From Campylobacter jejuni (GTDB taxonomy: Bacteria; Campylobacterota; Campylobacteria; Campylobacterales; Campylobacteraceae), in NCBI GenBank assembly GCA_014305285.1, contig JACRSG010000001.1:1-64000 (forward strand): a stretch of 64,000 nucleotides of DNA, in the 5' to 3' direction. The notes beneath the pieces were generated by a model. That model worked only from the letters and a program-made list of their open reading frames with translations. It ran no database searches and was not told the DNA's origin. A program made the position numbers and the translations under genes. How positions within the stretch are numbered: position 1 is the first letter of the stretch; every line of letters begins with the position of its first letter. Shown here one piece after another: positions 52,189 through 61,996 of the stretch.

Positions 52189-53628
52189 ATGAGAACTTAT
52201 TTAAATTATATTGATGGAGAGTTTGTTCCGCATAATGGAGAATTTATCGAAGTTTTAAATCCAGCTACCAAAGAAGTGATTTCAAGAGTAGCGAGTGCTT
52301 CTCTAGAAGATACTAAAAGAGCAATTGAGGTAGCTAAAAAAGCACAAAAAGCTTGGGAGGCTAAACCAGCCATTCAAAGAGCAAATCATTTAAGAGAAAT
52401 AGCAAATTTAATACGCAAAAATGCGAATTTCTTAACTGATGTTTTAATGCAAGAGCAAGGAAAAACCAGAGTTTTAGCTAGTGTGGAGATTAATTTTACA
52501 GCAGATTATATGGATTATACGGCCGAATGGGCTAGAAGATATGAGGGTGAAATCATACAAAGCGATAGAGCCAATGAGCATATATATTTGTATAAAAGTG
52601 CTATTGGGGTAATTGGCGGAATTTTACCTTGGAATTTCCCCTTCTTTTTAATTGCAAGAAAAATGGCACCTGCTTTATTAACAGGAAATACCATAGTGAT
52701 AAAGCCAAGTAGTGAAACTCCAAACAATGCTTTTGAATTTGCAAAACTTGTTTCGCAAAGTTGTTTGCCAAAGGGTGTTTTTAACTTAGTTGCAGGCAAG
52801 GGTAGTGTAGTAGGACATGAATTATCAAGCAATGAAAATATAGGTATGGTAAGTCTTACAGGAAGTGTTGAAGCAGGGACTAGAGTCATGGAAGCTGCAG
52901 CTAAAAATATCATCAAAGTTTCTTTAGAACTTGGTGGAAAGGCACCAGCTATAGTGTGTAAAGATGCGGATATCGATTTAGCAGTAGAAGCGATTAAGGC
53001 AAGTCGAATTTGCAATAATGGACAGGTTTGTAATTGTGCCGAAAGAGCTTATGTGCATACAAGCATTTATGATGAATTTGTAGATAAATTTGTAAAAGCC
53101 ATGAGTAAGGTAAGTGTTGGAAATACCTTAAAAGGTGATTTTGATATGGGACCATTGGTCAATCAAGCAGGGGTTGATAATGCTTTAGCAATGCTTCAAA
53201 GAGCTACAGCTAAAGGAGCGATTGTAGAATGCGGTGGAAAAATCACTGATACAAGTGGGTATTATTTTCCTGCAAGTGTTCTTACTAATGTTAAGCATGA
53301 GGATGAAATTATGCAAAAAGAAATTTTTGCTCCGATTTTACCTATTGCTAAATTTGATACACTTGATGAAGCTATTGATATGGCAAATGATTGTGAATTT
53401 GGTCTTACAAGTTCTATTTATACGCAAAATTTAGATATAGCAATGAGAGCTAGTAGAGAAATCAAATTTGGTGAAACTTATATTAATCGTGAAAATTTTG
53501 AGGCTATGCAAGGTTTTCATGCAGGTTTTAGAAAAAGTGGTATAGGTGGAGCCGATGGAAAACATGGTCTTGAAGAATATTTAGCTACCCATGTGGTATA
53601 TTTGCAGTATAATACTAATAAACAATGA
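52189..53628 (+). CDS. Aldehyde dehydrogenase (lactaldehyde dehydrogenase, proposed)
   Basis: A 479-residue NAD(P)-dependent ALDH of the AldA type. Catalytic residues visible are Cys281 in NNGQVCNCAE, Glu247 in VSLELGGKAP and Asn149 in LPWNF, with the cofactor region KPSSETP. It would oxidise L-lactaldehyde from fucose cleavage to lactate. I recall the 11168 counterpart as split into two reading frames; here the gene is whole. It is the last gene of the island and is followed by a hairpin. Confidence 0.92.
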   Translation: MRTYLNYIDGEFVPHNGEFIEVLNPATKEVISRVASASLEDTKRAIEVAKKAQKAWEAKPAIQRANHLREIANLIRKNANFLTDVLMQEQGKTRVLASVEINFTADYMDYTAEWARRYEGEIIQSDRANEHIYLYKSAIGVIGGILPWNFPFFLIARKMAPALLTGNTIVIKPSSETPNNAFEFAKLVSQSCLPKGVFNLVAGKGSVVGHELSSNENIGMVSLTGSVEAGTRVMEAAAKNIIKVSLELGGKAPAIVCKDADIDLAVEAIKASRICNNGQVCNCAERAYVHTSIYDEFVDKFVKAMSKVSVGNTLKGDFDMGPLVNQAGVDNALAMLQRATAKGAIVECGGKITDTSGYYFPASVLTNVKHEDEIMQKEIFAPILPIAKFDTLDEAIDMANDCEFGLTSSIYTQNLDIAMRASREIKFGETYINRENFEAMQGFHAGFRKSGIGGADGKHGLEEYLATHVVYLQYNTNKQ

Positions 53629-53955
53629 TTTTTATCCTATCTAAATTTTTAGATAGGAGTTATTATAATCTTGGAATCAAGTATGATGCTTTATAACTAT
53701 GGATTAAACACTTTTTTAGTAATTTCTTAAAATCAATTTTGGAATTTTTCATTTTGTCTAAAATGAGTAAGATTATTTTTATAAGTAAAACAATAATTAA
53801 AAATTAGTTTATGTTTTATAAATATTAATGTAAATTATGTAGGTTTATTTTATAAAAATTTTTAAAAGCATTTAAATTATTTCTAGTTTATATTTTTGTA
53901 AGTAAATTTTAGATATCATCCAAAGTTTATTACATTTTTAAAGAAAGGAATTATT
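53629..53955. other. 327-bp AT-rich gap between the fucose island and rpsL
   Basis: Besides the hairpin at its left edge it holds no ORF of credible size on either strand and no tRNA or riboswitch signature. The right part presumably holds the promoter of the rpsL-rpsG-fusA operon (TTTTAGATATCAT near 53906-53918 is the nearest -10-like stretch), and AAGAAAGGAA is the rpsL ribosome binding site. Confidence 0.5.
53635..53658 (+). terminator. Hairpin after the aldehyde dehydrogenase gene
   Basis: An 11-bp perfect stem (TCCTATCTAAA with TTTAGATAGGA) and a TT loop start 7 bp after the stop. The following sequence (GTTATTATAATC) is only partly T-rich, so it may be a weak terminator or an mRNA end stabiliser. 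Confidence 0.6.
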
Positions 53956-54342
53956 GTGCCTACCATAAATCAATTGGTTAGAAAAGAGCGCAAAAAAGTT
54001 TTAGAAAAATCTAAATCTCCAGCGCTTAAAAATTGTCCACAAAGAAGGGGAGTTTGCACTAGGGTTTATACTACAACACCTAAAAAGCCAAACTCAGCAT
54101 TAAGAAAAGTTGCTAAAGTAAGACTTACTAGTGGCTTTGAAGTGATCAGCTATATCGGCGGCGAAGGTCATAACTTGCAAGAACACAGCATTGTTTTAGT
54201 GCGTGGTGGTAGGGTAAAAGACTTACCAGGGGTTAAATATCACATCGTTCGTGGTGCTCTTGATACAGCAGGTGTTGCAAAAAGAACAGTTTCTCGTTCT
54301 AAATATGGTGCTAAACGTCCTAAAGCAGGCGCTGCAAAATAA
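53956..54342 (+). CDS. rpsL: 30S ribosomal protein S12
   Basis: A 128-residue decoding-centre protein starting at GTG. The streptomycin-site residues are wild type: Lys in [12 protein letters not shown] (about residue 43) and in [11 protein letters not shown] (about 88), so no resistance mutation is visible here. First gene of the str operon, 69 bp before rpsG. Confidence 0.98.
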   Translation: MPTINQLVRKERKKVLEKSKSPALKNCPQRRGVCTRVYTTTPKKPNSALRKVAKVRLTSGFEVISYIGGEGHNLQEHSIVLVRGGRVKDLPGVKYHIVRGALDTAGVAKRTVSRSKYGAKRPKAGAAK

Positions 54343-54387
54343 TCATTCATACAGACAAATCCGTTAGATTTGATTTTGTTTGAGTAA

Positions 54388-54882
<495 letters not shown>

Positions 54883-54895
54883 ATAAGGAGTGTGT

Positions 54896-56971
54896 ATGTC
54901 AAGAAATACTCCTTTAAAGAAAGTTAGAAATATCGGTATTGCTGCTCACATTGATGCGGGTAAAACAACTACATCTGAAAGAATTCTTTTCTTTACAGGT
55001 ATGAGTCATAAAATCGGTGAAGTTCATGATGGTGCTGCAACTATGGATTGGATGGAACAAGAGAAAGAGCGTGGGATTACTATCACTTCTGCGGCTACAA
55101 CTTGTTTTTGGAAAGATCATCAAATCAACCTTATTGACACTCCGGGTCACGTGGATTTTACAATCGAAGTTGAAAGATCTATGCGTGTTCTTGATGGTGC
55201 TGTTGCAGTATTTTGTTCAGTGGGCGGGGTACAACCTCAAAGTGAAACTGTTTGGAGACAAGCAAATAAATATGGTGTTCCAAGAATAGTATTTGTAAAC
55301 AAAATGGATAGAATTGGTGCGAATTTTTACAATGTAGAAGATCAAATTCGCAACCGTTTAAAAGCTAATCCAGTTCCGCTTCAAATTCCAATCGGTGCTG
55401 AAGATAATTTTAAAGGCGTGATTGATCTTGTAACCATGAAAGCTTTAGTTTGGGAAGATGATACTAAGCCAACTGATTATGTAGAAAAAGAAATTCCAGC
55501 TGAACTGAAAGAAAAAGCAGAAGAATATCGCACAAAAATGATAGAAGCAGTTTCTGAAACTTCAGATGAATTGATGGAAAAATATTTAGGTGGAGAAGAA
55601 TTAAGCCTTGAAGAGATTAAAACAGGGATTAAAGCAGGATGTTTAAGTCTTTCTATCGTTCCTATGCTTTGCGGTACAGCGTTTAAAAATAAAGGGGTTC
55701 AACCTTTACTTGATGCTGTTGTAGCTTATTTACCAGCTCCTGATGAAGTGGCAAATATCAAGGGTGAATATGAAGATGGCACCGAAGTTTCTGTAAAATC
55801 AACCGATGATGGTGAATTTGCAGGACTTGCATTTAAAATCATGACAGATCCATTTGTAGGACAACTTACTTTCGTGCGTGTTTATCGTGGTTGTTTGGAG
55901 AGTGGTTCTTATGCTCATAACTCAACTAAAGATAAAAAAGAAAGAATTGGTCGTTTGTTAAAAATGCACTCTAATAAAAGAGAAGAGATTAAAGTGCTTT
56001 ATGCAGGCGAAATTGGTGCTGTTGTAGGACTCAAAGATACTTTAACAGGGGATACTCTTGCAAGTGAAAAAGATAAAGTAATCCTTGAAAGAATGGATTT
56101 CCCAGATCCAGTTATTTCTGTTGCAGTTGAGCCAAAGACTAAAGCAGATCAAGAAAAAATGTCTATTGCTTTAAATAAATTAGCGCAAGAAGATCCAAGT
56201 TTTAGAGTTTCTACAGATGAAGAAAGTGGTCAAACTATCATTTCAGGTATGGGTGAGTTACACCTTGAAATTATCGTTGATAGAATGCTTCGTGAATTTA
56301 AAGTTGAAGCTGAAGTGGGTCAACCACAAGTTGCTTATCGCGAAACTATTAGAAAAACTGTTGAACAAGAATACAAATACGCTAAACAATCAGGTGGTCG
56401 TGGTCAGTATGGACATGTGTTTTTACGCCTTGAACCGCTTGAGCCAGGTAGTGGATATGAATTTGTTAATGATATCAAAGGTGGGGTAATTCCAAAAGAG
56501 TATATTCCTGCAGTTGATAAAGGTGTTCAAGAAGCATTGCAAAATGGTGTTTTAGCCGGTTATCCTGTAGAAGATGTTAAAGTAACTGTTTATGATGGAA
56601 GTTATCACGAGGTGGATTCATCTGAGATGGCGTTTAAACTTGCTGCTTCTATGGGTTTTAAAGAAGGTGCTAGAAAAGCAGGTGCTGTGATCTTAGAGCC
56701 TATGATGAAAGTTGAAGTAGAAACTCCTGAAGATTATATGGGTGATGTTATTGGCGATCTTAACAAACGCCGTGGCCAAGTAAATAGTATGGATGAGCGT
56801 GGTGGAAATAAAATCATCACAGCATTTTGTCCTTTGGCTGAAATGTTTGGTTATTCTACTGATCTTAGAAGTCAAACTCAAGGTCGTGCGACTTATTCTA
56901 TGGAATTTGATCACTATGATGAAGTTCCTAAAAATGTTGCGGATGAAATCATGAAAAAAAGAAACGGTTAA
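54896..56971 (+). CDS. fusA: Elongation factor G
   Basis: Translocation GTPase of 691 residues. G-domain motifs are [28 protein letters not shown] and NKMDR; the domain IV loop and C-terminal [17 protein letters not shown] are clear. The ATG at 54896 (MSRNTPLKK) has TAAGGAG at the right distance; two extra codons upstream from GTG are unlikely. It ends before a terminator that touches tRNA-Arg. Confidence 0.98.
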   Translation: MSRNTPLKKVRNIGIAAHIDAGKTTTSERILFFTGMSHKIGEVHDGAATMDWMEQEKERGITITSAATTCFWKDHQINLIDTPGHVDFTIEVERSMRVLDGAVAVFCSVGGVQPQSETVWRQANKYGVPRIVFVNKMDRIGANFYNVEDQIRNRLKANPVPLQIPIGAEDNFKGVIDLVTMKALVWEDDTKPTDYVEKEIPAELKEKAEEYRTKMIEAVSETSDELMEKYLGGEELSLEEIKTGIKAGCLSLSIVPMLCGTAFKNKGVQPLLDAVVAYLPAPDEVANIKGEYEDGTEVSVKSTDDGEFAGLAFKIMTDPFVGQLTFVRVYRGCLESGSYAHNSTKDKKERIGRLLKMHSNKREEIKVLYAGEIGAVVGLKDTLTGDTLASEKDKVILERMDFPDPVISVAVEPKTKADQEKMSIALNKLAQEDPSFRVSTDEESGQTIISGMGELHLEIIVDRMLREFKVEAEVGQPQVAYRETIRKTVEQEYKYAKQSGGRGQYGHVFLRLEPLEPGSGYEFVNDIKGGVIPKEYIPAVDKGVQEALQNGVLAGYPVEDVKVTVYDGSYHEVDSSEMAFKLAASMGFKEGARKAGAVILEPMMKVEVETPEDYMGDVIGDLNKRRGQVNSMDERGGNKIITAFCPLAEMFGYSTDLRSQTQGRATYSMEFDHYDEVPKNVADEIMKKRNG

Positions 56972-56977
56972 ATTTTT

Positions 56978-56998
56978 AGCGGGATTTTTCCCGCTTTC
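56978..56998 (+). terminator. Terminator of the str operon
   Basis: A 7-bp GC-rich stem (AGCGGGA with TCCCGCT), TTTT loop and a short T tract lie 7 bp after fusA and just before tRNA-Arg at 57000. Confidence 0.75.
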
Positions 56999-56999
56999 T

Positions 57000-57076
57000 G
57001 TCCTCGTAGCTCAGCAGGATAGAGCGCAAAATTCCTAATTTTGAGGCCGTGAGTTCGAATCTCGCCGTGGACACCA
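57000..57076 (+). tRNA. tRNA-Arg (CCU)
   Basis: A 77-nt cloverleaf GTCCTCG...CGTGGACACCA with encoded CCA. The anticodon loop TTCCTAA carries CCT, reading AGG. The acceptor stem has one T-T mismatch. It follows fusA with no room for its own promoter apart from within the operon, so it may be read through from fusA. Confidence 0.92.
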
Positions 57077-57093
57077 TTTTACGAGGTGTTATT

Positions 57094-57243
57094 ATGATAA
57101 AAATTGCTTTTTTTACAACTTTTGTAATTTCTTTTTTGGCAGCACAAAGCCCAACAAATTTTAAAGAAGATAATAATACGACAAAAGAACAAAATATATT
57201 TAAAGAACAGTCTCCAAAACGCATTAAAATTCCAACGCATTAA
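57094..57243 (+). CDS. Small exported protein
   Basis: A 49-residue protein with a signal-peptide-like start (MIKIAFFTTFVISFLAAQS) and a short, charged mature part (NFKEDNNTTKEQNIFKEQSPKRIK). An ACGAGGTG ribosome binding site precedes this ATG; the longer in-frame ORF runs back into tRNA-Arg and is rejected. It resembles small periplasmic proteins of unknown role. It is followed 5 bp later by the methyltransferase gene, so they may be co-transcribed. Confidence 0.6.
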   Translation: MIKIAFFTTFVISFLAAQSPTNFKEDNNTTKEQNIFKEQSPKRIKIPTH

Positions 57244-57248
57244 AATAT

Positions 57249-57950
57249 ATGTCAGATTTGATTACGCTAGCACAATTATCACAAGGGTATCGTTATAATA
57301 GCGATTCTTTAATTTTAGCCGATTTTATTTTCAAACAAGGAATTAAAGGCACTGTTTTTGATGTGGGTGCGGGCTGTGGTATCGTAGGTATTTTACTTAA
57401 AAAAAATATTACAAATTTAAGTTTATCTTTGATTGATATTCAAAAAGAAAATATACAATTGATTGAGAAAAATTTAAAATCAAACCAAATACAAGCCGAT
57501 ATTTTTCATGATGATTTTAATCAATTTCAAAGCGTGAAAAAATTTGACTTTATAGTTTGCAATCCTCCATTTTATAGACAAGGAGCTTATAAGAGTGAAG
57601 ATCAGCATAAAGCTATAAGTAAATTTCAAGAATTTTTACCCTTGTATAGCTTTTTAACTAAAGCAAATTCTATACTTAAGTCAAATGGCACTTTGTATTT
57701 TTGCTATGAAGCTTTAGCTTTAGATGAAATTTGTTTTATTTTAAAAGATATGAAAATGAAAATAACAAAGCTTTGTTTTGTGCATACGCATCAAAACAGA
57801 AAAGCAAGACTTGTCTTGATGCAGGTAAAAAAAGGTTCAAAATCACCTTGTGAGATTTTACCCCCTTTTTTTGTATATGAAAATGAAATTTTAAGCAGAC
57901 AAATGCAAGAAATTCACTTAAGATTTAGGTTAAAAAGTTATGATATTTGA
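57249..57950 (+). CDS. tRNA1(Val) A37 N6-methyltransferase-like protein (TrmN6/YfiC)
   Basis: A 233-residue SAM-dependent methyltransferase. SAM motif FDVGAGCGIVGILLKK is at about 36-51, SLIDIQKENIQLIEKN follows, and the adenine-N6 catalytic motif NPPFYRQG is near 107. That set matches TrmN6 (YfiC), which methylates A37 of tRNA-Val. RNA specificity is inferred. It overlaps the next gene by 11 bp. Confidence 0.82.
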   Translation: MSDLITLAQLSQGYRYNSDSLILADFIFKQGIKGTVFDVGAGCGIVGILLKKNITNLSLSLIDIQKENIQLIEKNLKSNQIQADIFHDDFNQFQSVKKFDFIVCNPPFYRQGAYKSEDQHKAISKFQEFLPLYSFLTKANSILKSNGTLYFCYEALALDEICFILKDMKMKITKLCFVHTHQNRKARLVLMQVKKGSKSPCEILPPFFVYENEILSRQMQEIHLRFRLKSYDI

Positions 57951-58314
57951 TAAAAATTTTTCTTATGCTTTTGATGAAAATGCTTGTGAGAAATGCGGTG
58001 GAAAGTGTTGCACCGGAGAAAGTGGTAATATTTTTGCGAGCAAGGAAGAATTAGAAGTATTAAGAAAGCATTTAAATTTAGAAAGCAAAGAATTTGCTGA
58101 AAAATACTTGAAAAAAGTGGGCTTTAAAATGAGTTTTAAGGAAGTCGAATTTGAAGATGGCTTTGCTTGCATTTTTTTTGATACTCAAAAAAGAAATTGC
58201 AGTATCTACGATTTTCGTCCAAAACAATGCAGAACTTTTCCATTTTGGGAATATTTTAAAACACATCAAAAGGAATTAGAAAAAGAATGTATAGGTATTT
58301 GTTATTTGTCTTAG
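57940..58314 (+). CDS. YkgJ-family cysteine-cluster protein
   Basis: A 124-residue protein with metal-type cysteines: ACEKCGGKCCTGESG at about 16-29, then CSIYDFRPKQCRTFPFW at about 87-103 and a final Cys. This is the YkgJ/zinc-or-iron-chelating pattern. The function is unknown. It overlaps the methyltransferase (11 bp) and the lipoprotein gene (28 bp), showing a tight operon. Confidence 0.85.
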   Translation: MIFDKNFSYAFDENACEKCGGKCCTGESGNIFASKEELEVLRKHLNLESKEFAEKYLKKVGFKMSFKEVEFEDGFACIFFDTQKRNCSIYDFRPKQCRTFPFWEYFKTHQKELEKECIGICYLS

Positions 58315-59573
58315 TAGTCTTTTTTTTGGCAGCTTGTGGAAGTTCAAAAATCAATGTTATTTATCCTGATTATACAAAATATAAAAGCAATGATTTTGAT
58401 TTAAGGGTTATGAAGGCTTATAATTATGAGTATTATAAACAATACAAAGAAGCCAGAGATGAATTTTTAAGTCTTTATCAAGATTATAATAATACTAATT
58501 TTTTAGAAAATGCATTTTTACTTACTTTAGCAAACAATCTTGACAAGCAAGTAGAGTTAAATAATCTAGCAAAGCCTTATTTAAAGGAAAATGACAATCT
58601 TAAGCGGCTTAGTGCTCTTTATGCTTTAAATTCAAATGATATTAACAATGCTCAAAAACTCATGAAAGAACTTTTAACAAAAAAAGATAGCGATCCTAGA
58701 AATTTAGAGCTTTACGGCGATATTTTGGTTAAAAAAAATGATTTAAAAAATGCTACAAAATACTATAGATCTGCTTATAATCAAGTGCAAAATGAAGAAA
58801 TTTTATTTAAACTCATAGGAATTTATGCGATTTTAAATGATGCTTTAAATATTAAAAATGTTTTAGAATTTTCAAGAAAAACCAATGGTTGTACTCTTAA
58901 AACTTGCGTCTTGCTTGCTAAAATTTATTTTGATGAAAAAAATATCGAAGCTTTAAAAAGTATATATAAAGAGCTTTATCAACTTACCAAAAATAAAAGT
59001 TTTGCATTGGCTTTGGTTGAGCTTTTAAATTCTCAAGGTAAAACAGAAGAGGCTTTAAAAATTTCTTTGCAGTATGATTTAGACGATGATATTAAACTTG
59101 CTTTGTATCAGAATTTAAAACGCTTTGATGATGCTAAAAAAATGAGTTTAGTTCTTTATCAGAAAACAAAAAATAAAGAATATCTTTTACATGCGGCAGT
59201 TTTTGAATTTGAATCTGCAAATGAATCTAAAAAAATCACTCCAAAAGTGGTTGATTCTGTAAGAGAAAAATTCGAACAAGGTATCGATAAAGATAGTAAT
59301 GCTTTGTATTTAAACTACTATGGATATTTGCTTATAGATTATGATTTAGATGTTAAAAAAGGCATAGAGCTTGTCAAGCTTGCCTTGGAAAAAGATCCAC
59401 AGAATTTGTATTATTTAGATTCTTTAGCTTGGGGATATTATAAACTGGGTGATTGTAACCAAGCATGGGAAATTTTAAAACAAACACTAAAAGATAAAGA
59501 ATTTGCAAATTCTGATGAGAGTAAAGCTCATATAAAAGCGATAAAGGCGTGTATAAAACATGATATTGGATAA
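58287..59573 (+). CDS. TPR-containing lipoprotein
   Basis: A 428-residue lipoprotein. The signal [20 protein letters not shown] has the lipobox LAAC at about residue 17. The rest is helical with tetratricopeptide-like repeats ([49 protein letters not shown]). It is probably an outer-membrane-anchored periplasmic scaffold of unknown partner. It overlaps the YkgJ-like gene by 28 bp and trpC by 14 bp. Confidence 0.88.
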   Translation: MYRYLLFVLVVFFLAACGSSKINVIYPDYTKYKSNDFDLRVMKAYNYEYYKQYKEARDEFLSLYQDYNNTNFLENAFLLTLANNLDKQVELNNLAKPYLKENDNLKRLSALYALNSNDINNAQKLMKELLTKKDSDPRNLELYGDILVKKNDLKNATKYYRSAYNQVQNEEILFKLIGIYAILNDALNIKNVLEFSRKTNGCTLKTCVLLAKIYFDEKNIEALKSIYKELYQLTKNKSFALALVELLNSQGKTEEALKISLQYDLDDDIKLALYQNLKRFDDAKKMSLVLYQKTKNKEYLLHAAVFEFESANESKKITPKVVDSVREKFEQGIDKDSNALYLNYYGYLLIDYDLDVKKGIELVKLALEKDPQNLYYLDSLAWGYYKLGDCNQAWEILKQTLKDKEFANSDESKAHIKAIKACIKHDIG

Positions 59574-60336
59574 AATTTTTGAAAAAACAAAAGAAGATTT
59601 AAAAGAACGCAAGCTAAAACTTCCTTATGATATGTTAGGGCGTTCTTTAGCTTCAAATCCTTTCTTTCCAAAAGATGTGATTAAGACTTTAAAAAGAGTA
59701 GAAAAAGAAGTTAAAATCATAGCAGAAGTAAAAAAAGCAAGTCCTAGCAAAGGAGTCATTAGAGAAGATTTTGATCCTTTGAGTATCGCTTTAAATTATG
59801 AAAAAAACCAAGCTGCGGCGATTTCTGTTTTAACTGAACCGCATTTTTTTAAAGGTTCTTTAGAATACTTAAGTCTTATACGCCGTTATACGCAAATTCC
59901 TTTGCTTAGAAAAGATTTTATCTTTGATGAGTATCAAATTTTAGAAGCTTTGGTTTATGGGGCGGATTTTGTATTATTGATCGCTAAAATGCTAAGCATG
60001 AAAGAGCTTAAAAAACTGCTTGAGTTTGCAAGACATTTAGGGCTTGAAGCTTTGGTTGAAATTCACGATAAAGAGGATTTGAGCAAGGCTATTTTCGCAG
60101 GAGCAGATATCATCGGCATCAATCATCGTAATTTAGAGGATTTTACTATGGATATGGGTTTGTGTGAAAAGCTTATCCCGCAAATCCCAAATTCAAAAAT
60201 CATTATCGCAGAAAGTGGTTTAGAAAATAAAGAATTTTTAGAGCATTTACAAAATTTAGGTGTTGATGCTTTTTTAATCGGTGAATATTTTATGCGCAAG
60301 GAGGATGAAGGAAAAGCTTTAAAAGCTTTGCTTTAA
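59560..60336 (+). CDS. trpC: Indole-3-glycerol phosphate synthase
   Basis: A 258-residue TIM-barrel enzyme of tryptophan synthesis (CdRP to indole glycerol phosphate). Motifs are the catalytic Lys in [52 protein letters not shown] and the phosphate loop AESGLENKE. It is monofunctional (no TrpF fusion) and stands apart from other trp genes, inside an unrelated overlapping run. Confidence 0.96.
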   Translation: MILDKIFEKTKEDLKERKLKLPYDMLGRSLASNPFFPKDVIKTLKRVEKEVKIIAEVKKASPSKGVIREDFDPLSIALNYEKNQAAAISVLTEPHFFKGSLEYLSLIRRYTQIPLLRKDFIFDEYQILEALVYGADFVLLIAKMLSMKELKKLLEFARHLGLEALVEIHDKEDLSKAIFAGADIIGINHRNLEDFTMDMGLCEKLIPQIPNSKIIIAESGLENKEFLEHLQNLGVDAFLIGEYFMRKEDEGKALKALL

Positions 60337-60345
60337 GGAGGGAAA

Positions 60346-60831
60346 ATGCAGTATTTATATGCACCATGGCGGAGTGAGTATTTTGAAAAAGAAAAAAGTG
60401 TTTGTCCATTTTGTGATTGTGCTAATAAGAACAAAAGCGATGAAGAATTAGGTGTGATTTTTAGAGCAAAGTATTGTTTTGGAGTGATGAATCGCTATCC
60501 TTACTCTGCGGGGCATTTTATGGTGATTCCTTATATACATGAAGAACATATAGAAAATTTAAGCGATGAAGTTTGGCAAGAAATGAGCCATTTTGTGCGT
60601 CTAGGAGTGAAAATTTTAAAAGAGCAAATTCATGCAAATGGGGTTAATATCGGTATGAATTTAAGCAAAGATGCAGGAGCTGGCATAGCTTTTCATTGTC
60701 ATTATCATCTAGTACCACGCTGGGCAGGAGATACAAATTTTATCACAACTATAGGGGAAACTAGGGTTTATGGCACTAATATAGAGCAAGTTTACCAAAA
60801 ACTTGTTTTGGCATTTAAAAATGTTAAATGA
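60346..60831 (+). CDS. HIT-family hydrolase/transferase
   Basis: A 161-residue histidine-triad protein. The N-terminal zinc-type CPFCDCANK and the active motif HCHYHLVPRW at about residues 121-130 are visible, with NRYPYSAGHFMVIPY before it. Such enzymes act on nucleotide phosphoesters (Ap4A phosphorylase or HINT-like). It starts 9 bp after trpC and its last 11 bp overlap the start of the broken mnmH gene. Confidence 0.9.
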   Translation: MQYLYAPWRSEYFEKEKSVCPFCDCANKNKSDEELGVIFRAKYCFGVMNRYPYSAGHFMVIPYIHEEHIENLSDEVWQEMSHFVRLGVKILKEQIHANGVNIGMNLSKDAGAGIAFHCHYHLVPRWAGDTNFITTIGETRVYGTNIEQVYQKLVLAFKNVK

Positions 60832-61709
60832 AGTAGATTTTGAGGAATTTCAAAAAGAAAATTTCTCTCTTTTAATCGATGCAAGAAACTCTAGCTTAAG
60901 GCTAGGGGTGTGAGTTATATTTGTCAAAATACTGCTATATTAGAAATCACCCAAAATTTTCGCATAGGAGAAAAATAGGGATTTACTGTTCTCGTGGGGG
61001 TTTGCGTTCAAAATCTATCGCAGTGATTTTTAAGCGATCTTGACTTTAGAGTGGTGCGTTTAAAGGGCGGCTTTAAAGCTTATAGAAGTTTTTTGACACA
61101 TTATTTTGACAATGAAATAAATTTAGATTTTTTTGCTCTTTGTGGTAATACAGGCTGTGGAAAAACAGAGCTTTTGGAGCTTTTGCCCCATCATTTAAAT
61201 TTAGAAAAAATGTCAAATCATCTAGGATCATCTTTTGGTGATATTTTAGGAAAACAAACTATGCAAAAAGCTTTTGAAGCAGAATTTTTTCACAATATCC
61301 AAAATTTAGAAAATTTCACTTTTACAGAAAGTGAAAATTGCAAAATAGGGGACATCATCTTATCTTTGAAATTTTATGAAAAAATGCAAAAGGCTTTTAA
61401 AATTTATTGTTTTTGTTCTTTGGAAAATCGTGTTAAAAGAATACAAAAAATTTATCAAGAAAAAATGACTCCTTTAAAATTTCAACAATGTGTGCAAAAA
61501 ATCAGCCCTTATATCAGCTTAAATTTACGCCAAGATTTGCTTCAAAGTTATGAGAGAAAAGAATGGCAAAAGCTTATTGTTATGCTTTTGGAGTATTATG
61601 ATAAAACTTATAAAAACCAGATAAGATTGATCTTGAGTTAAATACTGATGATATTTTAAAAGCTAAAGAAGAGCTTTTAGATCATTTTAAAGCGCAATTA
61701 CTTTTTTAA
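60821..61709 (+). pseudogene. mnmH: mnmH (tRNA 2-selenouridine synthase) pseudogene
   Basis: Frame 1 gives MLNEVDFEEFQKENFSLLID and ARNSSLRLGV then TGA (start of the rhodanese domain). Another frame gives YCSRGGLRSKSIA, the rhodanese active-site Cys. The long remaining ORF (61051-61641) holds VVRLKGGFKAYRSFL and the P-loop GNTGCGKTELLELL of the C-terminal domain. A final shift near 61614 leaves the true end (LNTDDILKAKEELLDHFKAQ) in a third frame, with TAA at 61707-61709. At least three lesions mean no functional protein. Selenophosphate-dependent tRNA selenation would be lost. Confidence 0.85.
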
Positions 61710-61953
61710 TATTAGAGAATTTTATTAAATAATCAAATTTTTTCTCCATCATCTTATAATAATCCTTTTTTATCTTTGTTGTTTTTTAGCTTGGCTCAAA
61801 TTTTTATTTTAATGCTAGTAAATTTGAATTATAGAGAAGTAAAATATTTTTTTAAAGTACCTATTTATGGTAATTTCAGATAAAAAAATAAACTTTGATA
61901 AAAAAAATATATAAAATATTTCTTAAATTTATATTTTTTTAAACCATTTTAAA

Positions 61954-61959
61954 TATAAT
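61954..61959 (+). promoter_or_regulatory. -10 box upstream of amt
   Basis: TTAAATATAATTATCTC has a TATAAT 38 bp before the amt ATG. The 287-bp gap after the mnmH remnant is otherwise AT-rich with no gene I can see. GlnK and NtrC-type signals were not recognised. Confidence 0.55.
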
Positions 61960-61996
61960 TATCTCGCAATTAAATTTTGTAAGAAAGGATAGGTAA

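Noticed and set aside
52515-53015. 166-codon minus-strand ORF within the aldehyde dehydrogenase gene
   Set aside because: Shadow of the real gene; no ribosome binding site and no recognisable motif.
57000-57093. N-terminal extension of the small exported protein into tRNA-Arg
   Set aside because: The extra frame is only the tRNA sequence read as codons; the ribosome binding site and signal peptide point to the ATG at 57094.
61051-61641. 196-residue ORF as an independent ATP/GTP-binding protein
   Set aside because: It begins inside the rhodanese-to-P-loop linker of MnmH, and flanking frames hold the missing start and end, so it is a fragment of the pseudogene.
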